Numbered from the stretch's first letter, positions 43,817-54,005 are shown. The stretch: DNA of 64,000 nt from Paramagnetospirillum magneticum AMB-1 (GCF_000009985.1 NC_007626.1:4209943-4273942); one strand, 5' to 3'. Numbers and translations: made by a program. The notes: generated by a model from the sequence alone, not told the origin.

Positions 43817-45061
43817 ATGGCGGCGCGCAACGGCCTCATCGCGGCGTTGGACGTGGGCACCACCAAGGTGTGCTGCTTCATCGCCAAGATCCAAGACGAC
43901 GGCAGCCCCCGCATGGTGGGCATCGGCCATCAGGTGGCGCGCGGCATGCGCAACGGCACCGTGGTCGACATGGAGGAGCTGGAAACCTCCATCCGCGCCG
44001 CCGTCGAGGCCGCCGAGGAAATGGCCAACGATCAGGTGCGCGCCGTGGCCATCAACATCTCGGGCGGCCATCCCGGTTCGGCCAACGTCAAGGTCGAGGT
44101 GGCCATGAACGGCCACGCCGTCAACGAGGCCGACATCCGCCGCATGCTCGAACACGGCCGCGCCCATCACGAAAGCCCCGACCGCGAGCTGATCCACGCC
44201 ATTCCCGTGGACTACACCATCGACGGCAACGAGGGGATCAAGGACCCGCGCGGCATGTTCGGCGACCGCCTGGGGGTCGCCATTCACGTCATCGCGGCGG
44301 GGATCGGCCCGGTGCGCAACCTGTCGACCGTGGTCAACCGCTGCCATCTGGACATCGAGGCCCGGGTGGTCAGCCCCTATGCCTCCGGCCTCGCCTGCCT
44401 GGTGGAGGACGAGAAGGAACTGGGCGTCACCTGCATCGACATGGGCGGCGGCACCACCTCCATCGCGGTGTTCCTGGGCGGCCAGCTGGTCCACACCGAC
44501 GTCATCGCCGTGGGCGGCGCCCATGTCACCAGCGATATCGCCCGCGGCCTGTCCACCCCGGTGGTCCATGCCGAGCGGCTGAAGACCCTCTACGGCTCGG
44601 TGATCCCCTCGGCGTCGGACGATCGCGAGATCTTCAAGGTGCCGCTGGTGGGCGAGGACGAGGACGGCGCCTCCAATCAGGTTCAGCGGAGCATGCTGAT
44701 CCAGATCATCCAGCCCCGGCTGGAAGAGACCTTCGAACTGGTGCGCTCGCATCTGGAGCAGAGCGGCTTCGACAAGCTGGCCGGGCGCCGCGTGGTGCTG
44801 ACCGGCGGCGCCAGCCAGATGCAGGGCGCCCGCGATCTGGCCGGTCAGGTTCTGGACAAGCAGGTGCGCCTGGGCAAGCCCATCGGGCTGCACGGCCTGC
44901 CCGAGGCCACCGGCGGCCCCGCCTTTTCCACCTGTGCCGGATTGATCCGCTACGCCCTGGTCCACGCCCCCGCTCCGTCGCGGGGCAAGCGGACGGGCGC
45001 CGGCGGCGACGGAGCGTCGGGCTGGGGCCGTCTCGGCTCGTGGCTCAAACGGAATTTCTAA
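43817..45061 (+). CDS. ftsA: cell-division protein FtsA
   Basis: 414 residues, actin-like fold. The phosphate 1 motif is AALDVGTTKVCCFIAKI, phosphate 2 is CIDMGGGTTSIAVF, and the adenosine motif is VVLTGGASQMQG. The C-terminal GWGRLGSWLKRNF is the amphipathic membrane-targeting helix that anchors FtsZ. The ATG at 43817 is 2 bases after ftsQ. A 51-base gap precedes ftsZ. Confidence 0.97.
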   Translation: MAARNGLIAALDVGTTKVCCFIAKIQDDGSPRMVGIGHQVARGMRNGTVVDMEELETSIRAAVEAAEEMANDQVRAVAINISGGHPGSANVKVEVAMNGHAVNEADIRRMLEHGRAHHESPDRELIHAIPVDYTIDGNEGIKDPRGMFGDRLGVAIHVIAAGIGPVRNLSTVVNRCHLDIEARVVSPYASGLACLVEDEKELGVTCIDMGGGTTSIAVFLGGQLVHTDVIAVGGAHVTSDIARGLSTPVVHAERLKTLYGSVIPSASDDREIFKVPLVGEDEDGASNQVQRSMLIQIIQPRLEETFELVRSHLEQSGFDKLAGRRVVLTGGASQMQGARDLAGQVLDKQVRLGKPIGLHGLPEATGGPAFSTCAGLIRYALVHAPAPSRGKRTGAGGDGASGWGRLGSWLKRNF

Positions 45062-45112
45062 GCTTAAACCGGGCCGACAACGAATCGGCCACACAGCGCG
45101 GAGGACCTGGAT

Positions 45113-46789
45113 ATGCTGACTTTTCTCCCCGGGGCTCACCAAGAGCTCAAGCCTCGAATCACCGTGGTGGGTGTGGGTGGCGCCGGCGGCAATGCCGTCA
45201 ACAACATGATCCTGTCGCGGCTTGAAGGCGTCGAGTTCATCGTCGCCAACACCGACTCCCAGTCCCTGGGCCAAAGCCGCACCGAGCGCCGCATCCAACT
45301 GGGCAATCAGGTCACTCAAGGGTTGGGCGCCGGGTCCCGTCCCGATATCGGCCGCGCCGCCGCCGAGGAAAGCCTGGAAGAGATCCTGGGCCAGATCGGT
45401 GGAGCCAACATGGTATTCATCACCGCCGGCATGGGCGGCGGCACCGGTTCGGGCGCCGCGCCGGTCATCGCCAGGGCCGCGCGCGAGCAGGGCATCCTGA
45501 CCGTCGGCGTGGTGACCAAGCCCTTCCACTTCGAAGGCGCGCACCGCATGCGCACCGCCGAGGGCGCCATCGAGGAACTGCAGCAGTTCGTCGACACCCT
45601 GATCATCATCCCCAACCAGAACCTGTTCCGCGTCGCCACCGAGCGCACCACCTTCGCCGACGCCTTCAAGATGGCCGACGACGTGCTGTATTCTGGCGTG
45701 CGCGGCGTCACCGACCTGATGATCATGCCCGGCCTGATCAACCTGGACTTCGCCGACATCCGCACCGTGATGAGCGAGATGGGCAAGGCCATGATGGGCA
45801 CCGGCGAGGCCGAGGGCGACAAGCGCGCCATCGACGCCGCCGAGGCCGCTATCTCCAACCCGCTGCTGGACGACACCTCCATGAAGGGCGCGCGCGGCGT
45901 GCTCATCAACATCACCGGCGGCATGGACATGACCCTGTTCGAGGTGGACGAGGCCGCCAACCGCATCCGCGACGAGGTCGACCCCGACGCCAACATCATC
46001 TTCGGCTCCACTTTCGACGAGAAGCTGAACGGCAAGATGCGCGTCTCCGTGGTCGCCACCGGCATCGCCTCGGAAGCCGCGGCGCAGCCCAAGCCCACCG
46101 TCATCTCGCTGGTGACGCCGGCCGCCCAGCCCGCCGCCCCGGCCCCGGCCCCGGCCGCCCGTCCGGCCGCCGCCGCCGTCCAGGCGCCCATCTTCCGGCC
46201 CCAGACCGCGGCCCAGCCCGCCGTGGCCGCCAGCACCATCTCGGCCCCCGCCGCCGCCGTGGCCCACGCCCACCAGCCGGTCCATCGCCCGGCGGTGGCC
46301 GCCCAGGTCCAGCCGGAACTGGACATCGGCCGTCCCGAGCCCATGGCCCGGCACGAGCCCATGATGCGGGCCGAACCCATGGTCCGCACCGAGGCCCTGG
46401 CCCGCGCCGAAGCCCGGCCCGAGCCGGAACTGCGCCTGGATGCCGAGATGCGCGCCGAGCCCGGAATGGACTCCCGCCACGAGCCGGTCCTGGGTCGCGC
46501 CCAGGCGGACATGCGCTCCCAGCACGAGATGAAGGATCTGCACAAGGCGCTGTCCGACATCTCCGAGGCCCCGGCCGCGCCCGTCCTGGCGCCCCAGCCG
46601 CCCCAGGAAACCCGCCGCATGGGCGGTCTGCTCGACCGTCTGGTCAACCGCCATCGCGCCCCGGCCCAGCCGGCGCCCCAGCCCCAGCCGGCCCCCCAGC
46701 CGCGCATGGAAGCCCGGCGCGAGCCCACCGCCAGCCGGGCGGGCGAGGACCTGGACATTCCGGCCTTCTTGCGCCGCCAGGCCAACTGA
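45113..46789 (+). CDS. ftsZ: cell-division GTPase FtsZ with long C-terminal linker
   Basis: 558 residues. The GTPase core (about 1-325) has GVGGAGGNAVNNM, the tubulin signature GMGGGTGSGAAP (about 106-117) and the T7 loop NLDFADI. The linker (about 326-545) is Ala/Pro-rich, then has repeated short EPMxR/xE units (about 405-455). The last residues LDIPAFLRRQAN are the conserved peptide that binds FtsA and others. A second conserved block, GGLLDRLVNR, lies in the linker. MipZ (10 kb) is its known inhibitor. A terminator follows. Confidence 0.97.
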   Translation: MLTFLPGAHQELKPRITVVGVGGAGGNAVNNMILSRLEGVEFIVANTDSQSLGQSRTERRIQLGNQVTQGLGAGSRPDIGRAAAEESLEEILGQIGGANMVFITAGMGGGTGSGAAPVIARAAREQGILTVGVVTKPFHFEGAHRMRTAEGAIEELQQFVDTLIIIPNQNLFRVATERTTFADAFKMADDVLYSGVRGVTDLMIMPGLINLDFADIRTVMSEMGKAMMGTGEAEGDKRAIDAAEAAISNPLLDDTSMKGARGVLINITGGMDMTLFEVDEAANRIRDEVDPDANIIFGSTFDEKLNGKMRVSVVATGIASEAAAQPKPTVISLVTPAAQPAAPAPAPAARPAAAAVQAPIFRPQTAAQPAVAASTISAPAAAVAHAHQPVHRPAVAAQVQPELDIGRPEPMARHEPMMRAEPMVRTEALARAEARPEPELRLDAEMRAEPGMDSRHEPVLGRAQADMRSQHEMKDLHKALSDISEAPAAPVLAPQPPQETRRMGGLLDRLVNRHRAPAQPAPQPQPAPQPRMEARREPTASRAGEDLDIPAFLRRQAN

Positions 46790-46843
46790 GGTCACTGATG
46801 CCGAAGGGGGGCTAAGCTCCTCTTCCAACGCGCTGTAAGACTT

Positions 46844-46880
46844 GGGCCCGACCGGCTTGCCGGCCGGGCCCCATTTTTTG
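46844..46880 (+). terminator. rho-independent terminator of the dcw cluster
   Basis: A stem of 7 plus 5 base pairs (GGGCCCG/CGGGCCC and CCGGC/GCCGG, one internal mismatch), then CATTTTTTG. It ends the mraZ-ftsZ transcript. The rest of 46881-47068 is the lpxC leader; I saw no convincing promoter hexamers there. Confidence 0.9.
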
Positions 46881-47068
46881 TTTCACCCGTTGCAAATCAA
46901 TGGATTGGCACTTTGTTTCACGACCTGGGGTCAGTGTAACATTTGGCAATAATGATTGATTTGAGCCCTGGACGCCGGAGGGGTACACCTTTCACCATCA
47001 GGTTCAAGGATCGCAAGGCGCCATACGACACCAGCGGCGCGGCGGCCCAGGAGACAGGGGTTTTTAGC

Positions 47069-48049
47069 GTGAATCAGATCGTCAGCCATCTGCGTCCCGA
47101 AGCCAAGTCCTCCACCTCCCATTCCATGCGTCAGCGCACCTTGAAGAGCGCCATCGGCTGCACCGGCGTCGGCCTGCATTCCGGCGCCAAGGTGACCATG
47201 GTGCTGCACCCGGCCGAGGCCGGCACCGGCATCCGCTTCCGCCGCGTCGACATCGCCGGCGGCGGCGCCATCGTCCCGGCCCTGTGGTCGTCGGTGGGCG
47301 ACACCCGCATGAACACCTGCCTGAAGAACGAGGCGGGCGTGGTGGTCGGCACCGTCGAGCACCTGATGAGCGCCCTGGCCGGCATGCAGATCGATAATTG
47401 CCTGATCGAGATCAACGGCCCGGAAGTGCCGGTGATGGACGGCTCGGCCGCCCCCTTCCTGTTTCTGATCGAATGCGCCGGCGTGGTCGAGCAGGAGGCT
47501 CCCCGTCAGGCCATCAAGATCCTCAAGCGCGTCGCCATCAAGGACGGCGAGCGTACCGCCTCGCTGACCCCGTCCTCGGGGTTCTCGGTGCGCTTCGAGA
47601 TCGATTTCGGTGCCTCGGCCATCTCGCGCCAGGAATTCTTCGTCAACCTGACGCGCGGCACCTTCAAGGCGGAAGTCTCCCGCGCCCGCACCTTCGGGTT
47701 CGAGCAGGAAGTGGCCATGCTGCGCGCCCACGGCCTGGCCCGCGGCGGCTCGCTGGACAACGCCGTGGTGATCGACAGCACCGGCACCAAGGTGCTCAAT
47801 GATGACGGCCTGCGCTATCAGGACGAATTCGTCCGCCACAAGGTTCTGGACGCGGTGGGCGACCTCTATCTGGCCGGCGCCCCGCTGCTCGGCCATTACC
47901 ACGGCGTGCGCGCCGGCCACGCGGTCACCAACCAGCTGCTGCGCGCCCTGTTCGCCGACGCCACCGCCTGGGAGCTGACCACCATCGCTCCCGGTTCGGC
48001 CGCCGCGCCGTTCGCCGCCCAGCCCCTGGCCATCGCCGCCAACGGCTAA
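47069..48049 (+). CDS. lpxC: UDP-3-O-acyl-GlcNAc deacetylase LpxC
   Basis: 326 residues from the GTG at 47069, which has AGGGG 8 bases upstream. Homologues typically begin near [19 protein letters not shown], 19 codons further on; the ATG at 47126 just before it lacks a ribosome-binding site. Zn ligands are in [12 protein letters not shown] and in the [12 protein letters not shown] segment; [17 protein letters not shown] carries the catalytic His. It is the committed step of lipid A synthesis. An ATG at 46943 is in frame but less likely. A terminator follows. Confidence 0.94.
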
Positions 48050-48071
48050 TCCGGTTTCGACCCCCAAATGG

Positions 48072-48102
48072 CCCTCTCCGCTTCGGCGGAGAGGGTTTTT
48101 TT
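48072..48102 (+). terminator. rho-independent terminator of lpxC
   Basis: A perfect 10-bp stem CCCTCTCCGC/GCGGAGAGGG closed by a TTCG tetraloop, then seven T. Confidence 0.95.
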
Positions 48103-48161
48103 ACGGCCGGAAGCTGCTATAGTGCGGCGCGTTTTGCGTCCATTCCTCATAAAGAGCCTCC

Positions 48162-49076
48162 ATGCGCCATCGCTCCGCCACCTCCCGTCTTTTGCCGGCC
48201 CTCGCCCTGTCGGCGGCCCTGGCCGCCGGATTGGGGGCGTGCAGCGAGAAGAAGCCCGAATATGTCGAGCGCCCGGTGGAGGAGCTCTACAACGAGGCCA
48301 TGGATCTGGTCGATGCCAACGAATACTACAAGGCCGCCCAGCTGTTCGACGAGGTGGACCGCCAGCACCCCTATTCGGTCTGGGCCACCAAGGCGCAGTT
48401 GATGAGCGCCTATGCGCTGTACGAGCGCAACAAGTACGACGACGCCATCGTGGCGCTGGACCGCTTCATCCAGCTCCATCCCGGCAACAAGAGCATCGCC
48501 TACGGCTATTACCTCAAGGGCCTGTGCTATTACGAGCAGATCACCGACGTCGCCCGTGACCAGAAGCTCACCGAGCAGGCGCTGAAGATCATGCAGGAAG
48601 TGGTGGACCGCTTTCCCTCCACGCCCTACGCCCGCGATGCCCGCCTGAAGATCGACCTTGCCCGCGACCATCTGGCCGGCAAGGAAATGAACATCGGCCG
48701 CTATTACCAGCACCTGGAACACCATCTGGCGGCGCTGAACCGCTTCAAGGTGGTGGCCGAGCAGTACCAGACCACCACCCACGTGCCCGAGGCGCTGTAT
48801 CGCATGGTGGAGATCTACACCGCCCTGGGTCTGGACCAGGAAGCGGCGCGGGCCGCCGCGGTGCTGGGCCACAACTTCCCCGGCAGCGACTGGTACGAGG
48901 ATGCCTACGCCATGGTGGAGAAGGGCAATCTCAACCCTACCGGCCGGTCCAAGAAGCACTGGACCGATCCCCTGGTCTTCTGGTCCAACGACAAGGACAA
49001 GCGTCAGGAGATCCCGAAGGCCGACGACCCCGCCAAGACCAGCGGCGGCTGGTTCAACTGGGCCAAGTTCTGGTAG
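48162..49076 (+). CDS. bamD: outer-membrane assembly lipoprotein BamD
   Basis: 304 residues. A lipoprotein signal with lipobox LGAC (Cys at about 27) is followed by TPR repeats: ELYNEAMDLVDANEYYKAAQLFDEVDRQHPYS, then FIQLHPGNKSIAYGYYLKGLCYYEQI. It is an essential BAM-complex component that folds outer-membrane proteins. The ATG is at 48162. recN begins directly after its stop (TAG ATG), which is the conserved alphaproteobacterial order. Confidence 0.94.
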   Translation: MRHRSATSRLLPALALSAALAAGLGACSEKKPEYVERPVEELYNEAMDLVDANEYYKAAQLFDEVDRQHPYSVWATKAQLMSAYALYERNKYDDAIVALDRFIQLHPGNKSIAYGYYLKGLCYYEQITDVARDQKLTEQALKIMQEVVDRFPSTPYARDARLKIDLARDHLAGKEMNIGRYYQHLEHHLAALNRFKVVAEQYQTTTHVPEALYRMVEIYTALGLDQEAARAAAVLGHNFPGSDWYEDAYAMVEKGNLNPTGRSKKHWTDPLVFWSNDKDKRQEIPKADDPAKTSGGWFNWAKFW

Positions 49077-50744
49077 ATGCTGACCGCGCTCGCGATCCGC
49101 GACGTCGTCCTGATCGAGCGGCTTGATCTTTCCTTCGACGGCGGCTTGTCGGTGTTCACCGGCGAGACCGGTGCCGGCAAGTCCATTCTGCTGGACTCGC
49201 TGGGGCTCGCCCTGGGGGCGCGGGCCGAATCCGGGCTGGTCCGCCTTGGCTCGGCCCAGGCCTCGGTCACCGCCGAATTCGATCCCCCCGCCGCTCACCC
49301 CGCCCGCGCCCTGCTGGCCGAGCAGGACGTGGACGCCAAGGACGGGCCGCTGCTGCTGCGCCGGGTCCTGACCGCCGACGGGCGGTCGCGGGCCTATGTC
49401 AACGACCAGCCGGTCAGCGTCGGGCTGCTGCGCAAGGTGGGCGACGAACTGGTGGAGATTCACGGCCAGTTCGAAAGCCACGGCCTGCTGGATTCCTCGA
49501 CCCATCTGGGCGTGCTGGATTCCTTCGCCGCCCAGGCCGAGGCCGGCTCGGCCCTGGCCGCCGCCTGGACCACCTGGCGCGACGCCGCCAAGGCCCGCCA
49601 GCAGGCCGAGGCCGATCTGGCCCGGGCCAAGGCGGAAGAGGAGCATCTGCGGCAGGTGCACGAGGATCTGTCCTCCCTGGCCCCCAAGCCGGGCGAGGAA
49701 GCCGAGCTGGCCGCCGCCCGCGCCGTGATGATGCATGGCGAAAAGCTGCTCGAAGCCATGAACGCCGCCCAGTCCGCCCTGATTCAAAAGGGCGAGGTGG
49801 AAGCCTCCCTGCGCTCCGCCGCCCGGCACCTGGAGCGGGTCGCCGAGAAGGCCGAGGGCAAGCTGGACCCGGTGATCGCCGCCCTGGACCGCGCCGCCCA
49901 GGAAGCCGCCGAGGCCACCAACCTGCTGGAGCGCGCCTCGGCCGGCATCGACCTCGACCCCCGCCACCTGGAAAAGGTGGAGGAACGCCTGTTCGCGCTC
50001 CGCGCCGCCGCCCGCAAGCATCAAGTGGCCGTGGACGAACTGCCGCTGCTGCTCGACCGTCTGGGCCGTCAGCTAGCCGCCCTGGAAGGCGGCGGCGACG
50101 GCTTGGCCCGGCTGGCCCGCGCCGAGCAGGCCGCCCGCACCCAGTACCTGGAGCAGGCCCGCGCCCTGTCCAAGGCCCGCCTGGCCGCCGCCGCCCAGCT
50201 GGACAGGGCGGTGGCCGCCGAGCTGCCGCCCCTGAAGCTGGACAAGGCCCGCTTCCAGACCCGCGTCGCGCAGGTAGACGAGGCGCAATGGGGACCGAGC
50301 GGCCTGGATCAGGTCAGCTTCGAGGTCGCCACCAATCCCGGCTCCGCCCCCGGCCCGCTGGGCAAGATCGCCTCGGGCGGCGAGCTGTCGCGCTTCATGC
50401 TGGCGCTGAAAGTGGTGCTGGCCCGCATCTCGTCGACGCCCTCCATCGTCTTCGACGAAGTGGATTCCGGCATCGGCGGCGCCGTGGCGGCCGCGGTGGG
50501 CGACCGCCTGGGCCGTCTGGCCGAATCCCTGCAGATCCTGGTGGTCACCCACTCGCCCCAGGTGGCCGCCCGCGGCGACCATCATTACCGCGTGGCCAAG
50601 GCGGTTTCAGGTGATAAAACCACCACCGGCGTCGACCGCCTCTCCCCCGAGGCGCGGCGCGAGGAAGTGGCCCGCATGCTGTCGGGCGAAACCATCACCG
50701 ACCACGCCAGAGCGGCGGCGGATGCGCTGATGGGCGCCGGATGA
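49077..50744 (+). CDS. recN: DNA repair ATPase RecN
   Basis: 555 residues, SMC-like. Walker A GETGAGKS (29-36), a central coiled coil (about 150-360), the ABC signature SGGELSRFMLALK and Walker B SIVFDEVDSGIGG, then VVTHSPQVAARGDHHYRV. It acts in double-strand-break repair. The start is the ATG at 49077, touching the bamD stop. It overlaps ligA by ATGA. Confidence 0.95.
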   Translation: MLTALAIRDVVLIERLDLSFDGGLSVFTGETGAGKSILLDSLGLALGARAESGLVRLGSAQASVTAEFDPPAAHPARALLAEQDVDAKDGPLLLRRVLTADGRSRAYVNDQPVSVGLLRKVGDELVEIHGQFESHGLLDSSTHLGVLDSFAAQAEAGSALAAAWTTWRDAAKARQQAEADLARAKAEEEHLRQVHEDLSSLAPKPGEEAELAAARAVMMHGEKLLEAMNAAQSALIQKGEVEASLRSAARHLERVAEKAEGKLDPVIAALDRAAQEAAEATNLLERASAGIDLDPRHLEKVEERLFALRAAARKHQVAVDELPLLLDRLGRQLAALEGGGDGLARLARAEQAARTQYLEQARALSKARLAAAAQLDRAVAAELPPLKLDKARFQTRVAQVDEAQWGPSGLDQVSFEVATNPGSAPGPLGKIASGGELSRFMLALKVVLARISSTPSIVFDEVDSGIGGAVAAAVGDRLGRLAESLQILVVTHSPQVAARGDHHYRVAKAVSGDKTTTGVDRLSPEARREEVARMLSGETITDHARAAADALMGAG

Positions 50745-52837
50745 TTCCCGTCGAGGCCCTCACCCCTTTCGAAGCCCGCATCGAGCATGCCGAGCTGGTG
50801 GAGACCATCGCCCGCTGGGACGAGGCCTATCACGCCAAGGATGCGCCCGAGGTACCCGACGACGTCTATGACGGGGCCAAGCGGCGCCTCGCCAGAATCG
50901 AGGGGCGCTTTCCCGAACTGGCGGCCAAGAGCCCTATCCGGGACAAGGTGGGCGCCGCGCCGTCCGAGGGGTTCGGCAAGCTGGTGCACGCCGTGCCTAT
51001 GCTGTCGCTGGACAATGCCTTCGCCCCCGAGGACGTGGCCGAGTTCGACGCCAAGGTGCGGCGCTTCCTGGGGCTGGGCGACGAGGCGCCGCTGGCCTAT
51101 GTGGCCGAGCCCAAGATCGACGGATTGTCCATCAACCTGCGCTATGAGGGCGGCCGGTTCGTCTCGGCCGCCACCCGGGGCGACGGGGCGGAGGGCGAGG
51201 ACGTCACCCGCAATCTGGAAACTTTTCCCGCGACGCAATTGCCCCGCACCCTCGGCCCCGACGCGCCGGCGGTGATCGAGATTCGGGGCGAGGTCTACAT
51301 GACCAAGGCCGACTTCCTGGCGCTGAACCAGCGGCAGGAGGCGGCGGGCGAGAAGCTCTTCGCCAATCCCCGCAACGCCGCCGCCGGCAGCTTGCGCCAG
51401 TTGGACCCCAAGGTCACCGCGTCGCGGCCGCTGTCGCTGTTCGCCTATGCCATGGGCGAGGCCTCCGCCCCGCCCGCCGCCAGCCATTGGGAATACCTGG
51501 AACGCCTGAAGGCCTGGGGCTTCGTGGTCAATCCGCTGATCCGCCGCTGCGACGGGGTCGCCGGATTGCTGTCCGCCTATGAATCCTTGGGCGAGGCCCG
51601 CGCCACGCTCGCCTACGACATCGACGGCATCGTCTACAAGGTGGACGACATCGAGTTGCAGCGCCGCCTGGGCTTCGTGTCGCGCAGCCCCCGCTGGGCC
51701 ATCGCCCATAAATTCCCCGCCGAGCAGGCCACCACGCTGCTGGAGGCCATCGACATCCAGGTGGGGCGCACCGGGGCGCTGACCCCCGTCGCCCGCCTGA
51801 CCCCGGTCAATGTGGGCGGCGTGGTGGTCAGCAACGCCACCCTGCACAACGAGGACGAGATCGCCCGCAAGGACGTGCGCATCGGCGACACCGTCATCGT
51901 CCAGCGGGCCGGCGACGTCATCCCCCAGATCGTCGGCGTGGTGCCGGGCAAGCCGCGCGGCGCCGTTCCCTTCGTCTATCCCGAGACCTGCCCGGTGTGC
52001 GGCGCCCATGCGGTGCGCCCCGAGGGCGAGGTGATCCGCCGCTGTACCGGCGGGCTGACCTGCGAGGCCCAGGCCAAGGAGCGCCTCAAGCATTTCGTGT
52101 CGCGCAACGCCTTCGACATCGAGGGCCTGGGCGAGAAGAACATCGAGTTCCTATGGGAGAAGGGCTGGGTGCGCGGCCCGGCCGACATCTTCCGCCTCAA
52201 GGCCCGCAACGACGCGGAACTGCTGCAGCGGCTGGAGAATTTCGAGGGCTGGGGCAAGCGCTCCACCGAGAAGCTGTTCGAGTCCATCAAGACCCGCTCG
52301 GCCATGGGCCTGGAGCGCTTCATCTTCGCGCTGGGCATCCGCCAGATCGGCGAGGCCACCGCCAAGCGGCTGGCCCGGCATTACGGCAGCTTCGGGGCCT
52401 GGCGCGCCGCCATGCTGGCCGGCACCGAGGAGGCCCGCGCCGAGCTGACCAGCATCGAGGATATCGGCCCCTCGGTGGCGGGCGATCTGCTGGACTTCTT
52501 CTCAGAAGAGCACAACGTCCAGGCGGTGGATGATCTGGTCGCCGCCATGGCCGCCCTGGACGGCGCCGTCGAGGACGCCAAGGTGATCGAGTCCTCCGCC
52601 TCTCCCGTGGCGGGCAAGGCGGTGGTGTTCACCGGCACCCTGGTGACCATGACCCGGCCCGAGGCCAAGGCCCGCGCCGAAGCCCTGGGCGCCAAGGTGG
52701 TGGGCTCGGTCTCGAAGAAGACCGATTACGTGGTGGTGGGGGCCGATGCCGGGTCCAAGGCCGCCGAGGCGGTCAAGCTGGGCATAGCGACGCTGTCTGA
52801 GCAGGAATGGCTGGCGCTGACCGGCGCGGCGGACTGA
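50741..52837 (+). CDS. ligA: NAD-dependent DNA ligase LigA
   Basis: 698 residues. The adenylation domain has the nucleotidyl Lys125 in AEPKIDGLSINLRYEGG; NPRNAAAGSLRQLDP follows. The zinc finger is CPVCG and, further on, two more Cys (RRCTGGLTCEAQ). Helix-hairpin-helix repeats and a C-terminal BRCT domain (AGKAVVFTGTLVTMTRPEA) complete the family layout. It seals nicks using NAD+. The last 65 bases overlap the 3' end of the convergent EAL-like gene. Confidence 0.96.
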   Translation: MIPVEALTPFEARIEHAELVETIARWDEAYHAKDAPEVPDDVYDGAKRRLARIEGRFPELAAKSPIRDKVGAAPSEGFGKLVHAVPMLSLDNAFAPEDVAEFDAKVRRFLGLGDEAPLAYVAEPKIDGLSINLRYEGGRFVSAATRGDGAEGEDVTRNLETFPATQLPRTLGPDAPAVIEIRGEVYMTKADFLALNQRQEAAGEKLFANPRNAAAGSLRQLDPKVTASRPLSLFAYAMGEASAPPAASHWEYLERLKAWGFVVNPLIRRCDGVAGLLSAYESLGEARATLAYDIDGIVYKVDDIELQRRLGFVSRSPRWAIAHKFPAEQATTLLEAIDIQVGRTGALTPVARLTPVNVGGVVVSNATLHNEDEIARKDVRIGDTVIVQRAGDVIPQIVGVVPGKPRGAVPFVYPETCPVCGAHAVRPEGEVIRRCTGGLTCEAQAKERLKHFVSRNAFDIEGLGEKNIEFLWEKGWVRGPADIFRLKARNDAELLQRLENFEGWGKRSTEKLFESIKTRSAMGLERFIFALGIRQIGEATAKRLARHYGSFGAWRAAMLAGTEEARAELTSIEDIGPSVAGDLLDFFSEEHNVQAVDDLVAAMAALDGAVEDAKVIESSASPVAGKAVVFTGTLVTMTRPEAKARAEALGAKVVGSVSKKTDYVVVGADAGSKAAEAVKLGIATLSEQEWLALTGAAD

Positions 52838-54005
52838 CGGCGGGGGCCTCGTTGCGTCCCTCGGTGAAGTTGACGCCGGCGCGGAACATCTTGTCCGCCA
52901 GATACCCCTGAACGAAGGGAATGCCCATGGCATGGGCGAAGTCCAGCGACCGCTCGCTGTCGCAGCGGGTCAGCACCACCTTGTCCGGGCCGAATTCCTT
53001 GATGGCGCGAATGGCCACTTCCAGATCGCGGCGCGGCATGGTGGTGATCTGCTCGGACCACTTGATCTTGGCGAATTCCGCCACGGCGGGCAGGCGGAAC
53101 ACCTGCAGATCGCTGAGCGACAGGCCGTCGACGCACAGAGGGACGTTCAGGTCCGAGGCCCGCCGCGTCAGGGCGTCCAGATCGCCGGAATGCTGCAGGA
53201 AGTCGCCACGGTCGATTTCGGCCAGGATCTTGCCCGACAGCCGCGCCGGAACGCCGTCCATGAAGGTCTCGAACTCCTTGGACAGCAGGCTGGTGCCCAG
53301 CAGGTTGATGGAAAAGGCCTTGTGGCGGTACTCGCCGATCTCGCGGCCGATGATCCGCATCAGCCGCAGGTCCAGTTCGGCCTTGATCATGTGGAACAAT
53401 GCCGGATTGCCGGCGATGTCGTGTTCGGGGCAAGCCGCCTTGCGCATCTGGTCCAGCGAGGCGAAGAACTCCAGGTACTCGATCCCCGGCTTCTTGCCCG
53501 CCCAGCGATAGACCGGCTGATTGAAGACCATGGCCCGGATATCGCTGTCGCGGATGATACGGACGATGGAATCGAATTCCTTCATTCCGATGGCCGGGCG
53601 GGCGGCGGTGGGAGCGACCGCCACCAGCGCCTTGACCGAGGTGATCAGCTTGGCCAGGTCGCGGCCGGCGTCGAACACCTTGAAATACTTGTTCTCGCCA
53701 TAGGAATTGGCCCGGGGCGGCTTGTCGCCGAAGAACAGGGCCTCGAGGCGCGAGCACACGGTCTGGATCACCGCCGCCGAAACCTGCGAGCAGATGAACA
53801 CCATGTCCCCCGACGACAGCAGGAAACAGCCGGAATCCACGGAATTGAACAGATTGCGGGACACCAGATCGCGGCCCTTGGCCAGCTTCTCGCCGTGCTT
53901 GGGATCGCCCTTGGCCCAGGAGGTGAAGACATGGATCACCCGCTTGCCATAGGGCGAGCGGCGTATCTGGGCGATAGCCTTCAGCAGATCCTGGTCGTCA
54001 CTCAT
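52773..54005 (-). CDS. degenerate EAL-domain signalling protein
   Basis: 410 residues, no membrane segment. Residues about 140-375 follow the EAL-domain pattern (VFNQPVYRW, FSINLLGTSLLSKEFETFM, KILAEIDRGDF, VVLTRCDSERSLDFAHAMGIPFVQGYLADK), but the EAL motif reads EFFASL and the DDFG motif reads CVDGLS, so c-di-GMP hydrolysis is unlikely. The N-terminal 130 residues are unassigned. The ATG at 54005 is chosen; a GTG at 54017 is also open. It follows the response regulator after 33 bases. The last 29 residues are read antisense to the end of ligA. Confidence 0.75.
   Translation of the reverse strand: MSDDQDLLKAIAQIRRSPYGKRVIHVFTSWAKGDPKHGEKLAKGRDLVSRNLFNSVDSGCFLLSSGDMVFICSQVSAAVIQTVCSRLEALFFGDKPPRANSYGENKYFKVFDAGRDLAKLITSVKALVAVAPTAARPAIGMKEFDSIVRIIRDSDIRAMVFNQPVYRWAGKKPGIEYLEFFASLDQMRKAACPEHDIAGNPALFHMIKAELDLRLMRIIGREIGEYRHKAFSINLLGTSLLSKEFETFMDGVPARLSGKILAEIDRGDFLQHSGDLDALTRRASDLNVPLCVDGLSLSDLQVFRLPAVAEFAKIKWSEQITTMPRRDLEVAIRAIKEFGPDKVVLTRCDSERSLDFAHAMGIPFVQGYLADKMFRAGVNFTEGRNEAPAVSPPRRSAPAIPAQTASLCPA

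Noticed and set aside
42920..46828. 1302-codon minus-strand frame opposite ftsQ-ftsA-ftsZ
   Set aside because: A shadow of three well-supported division genes; low-complexity translation without motifs.
46943..47068. N-terminal extension of LpxC from ATG 46943
   Set aside because: It would add 42 residues unlike any LpxC and lacks a ribosome-binding site; the GTG at 47069 has one.
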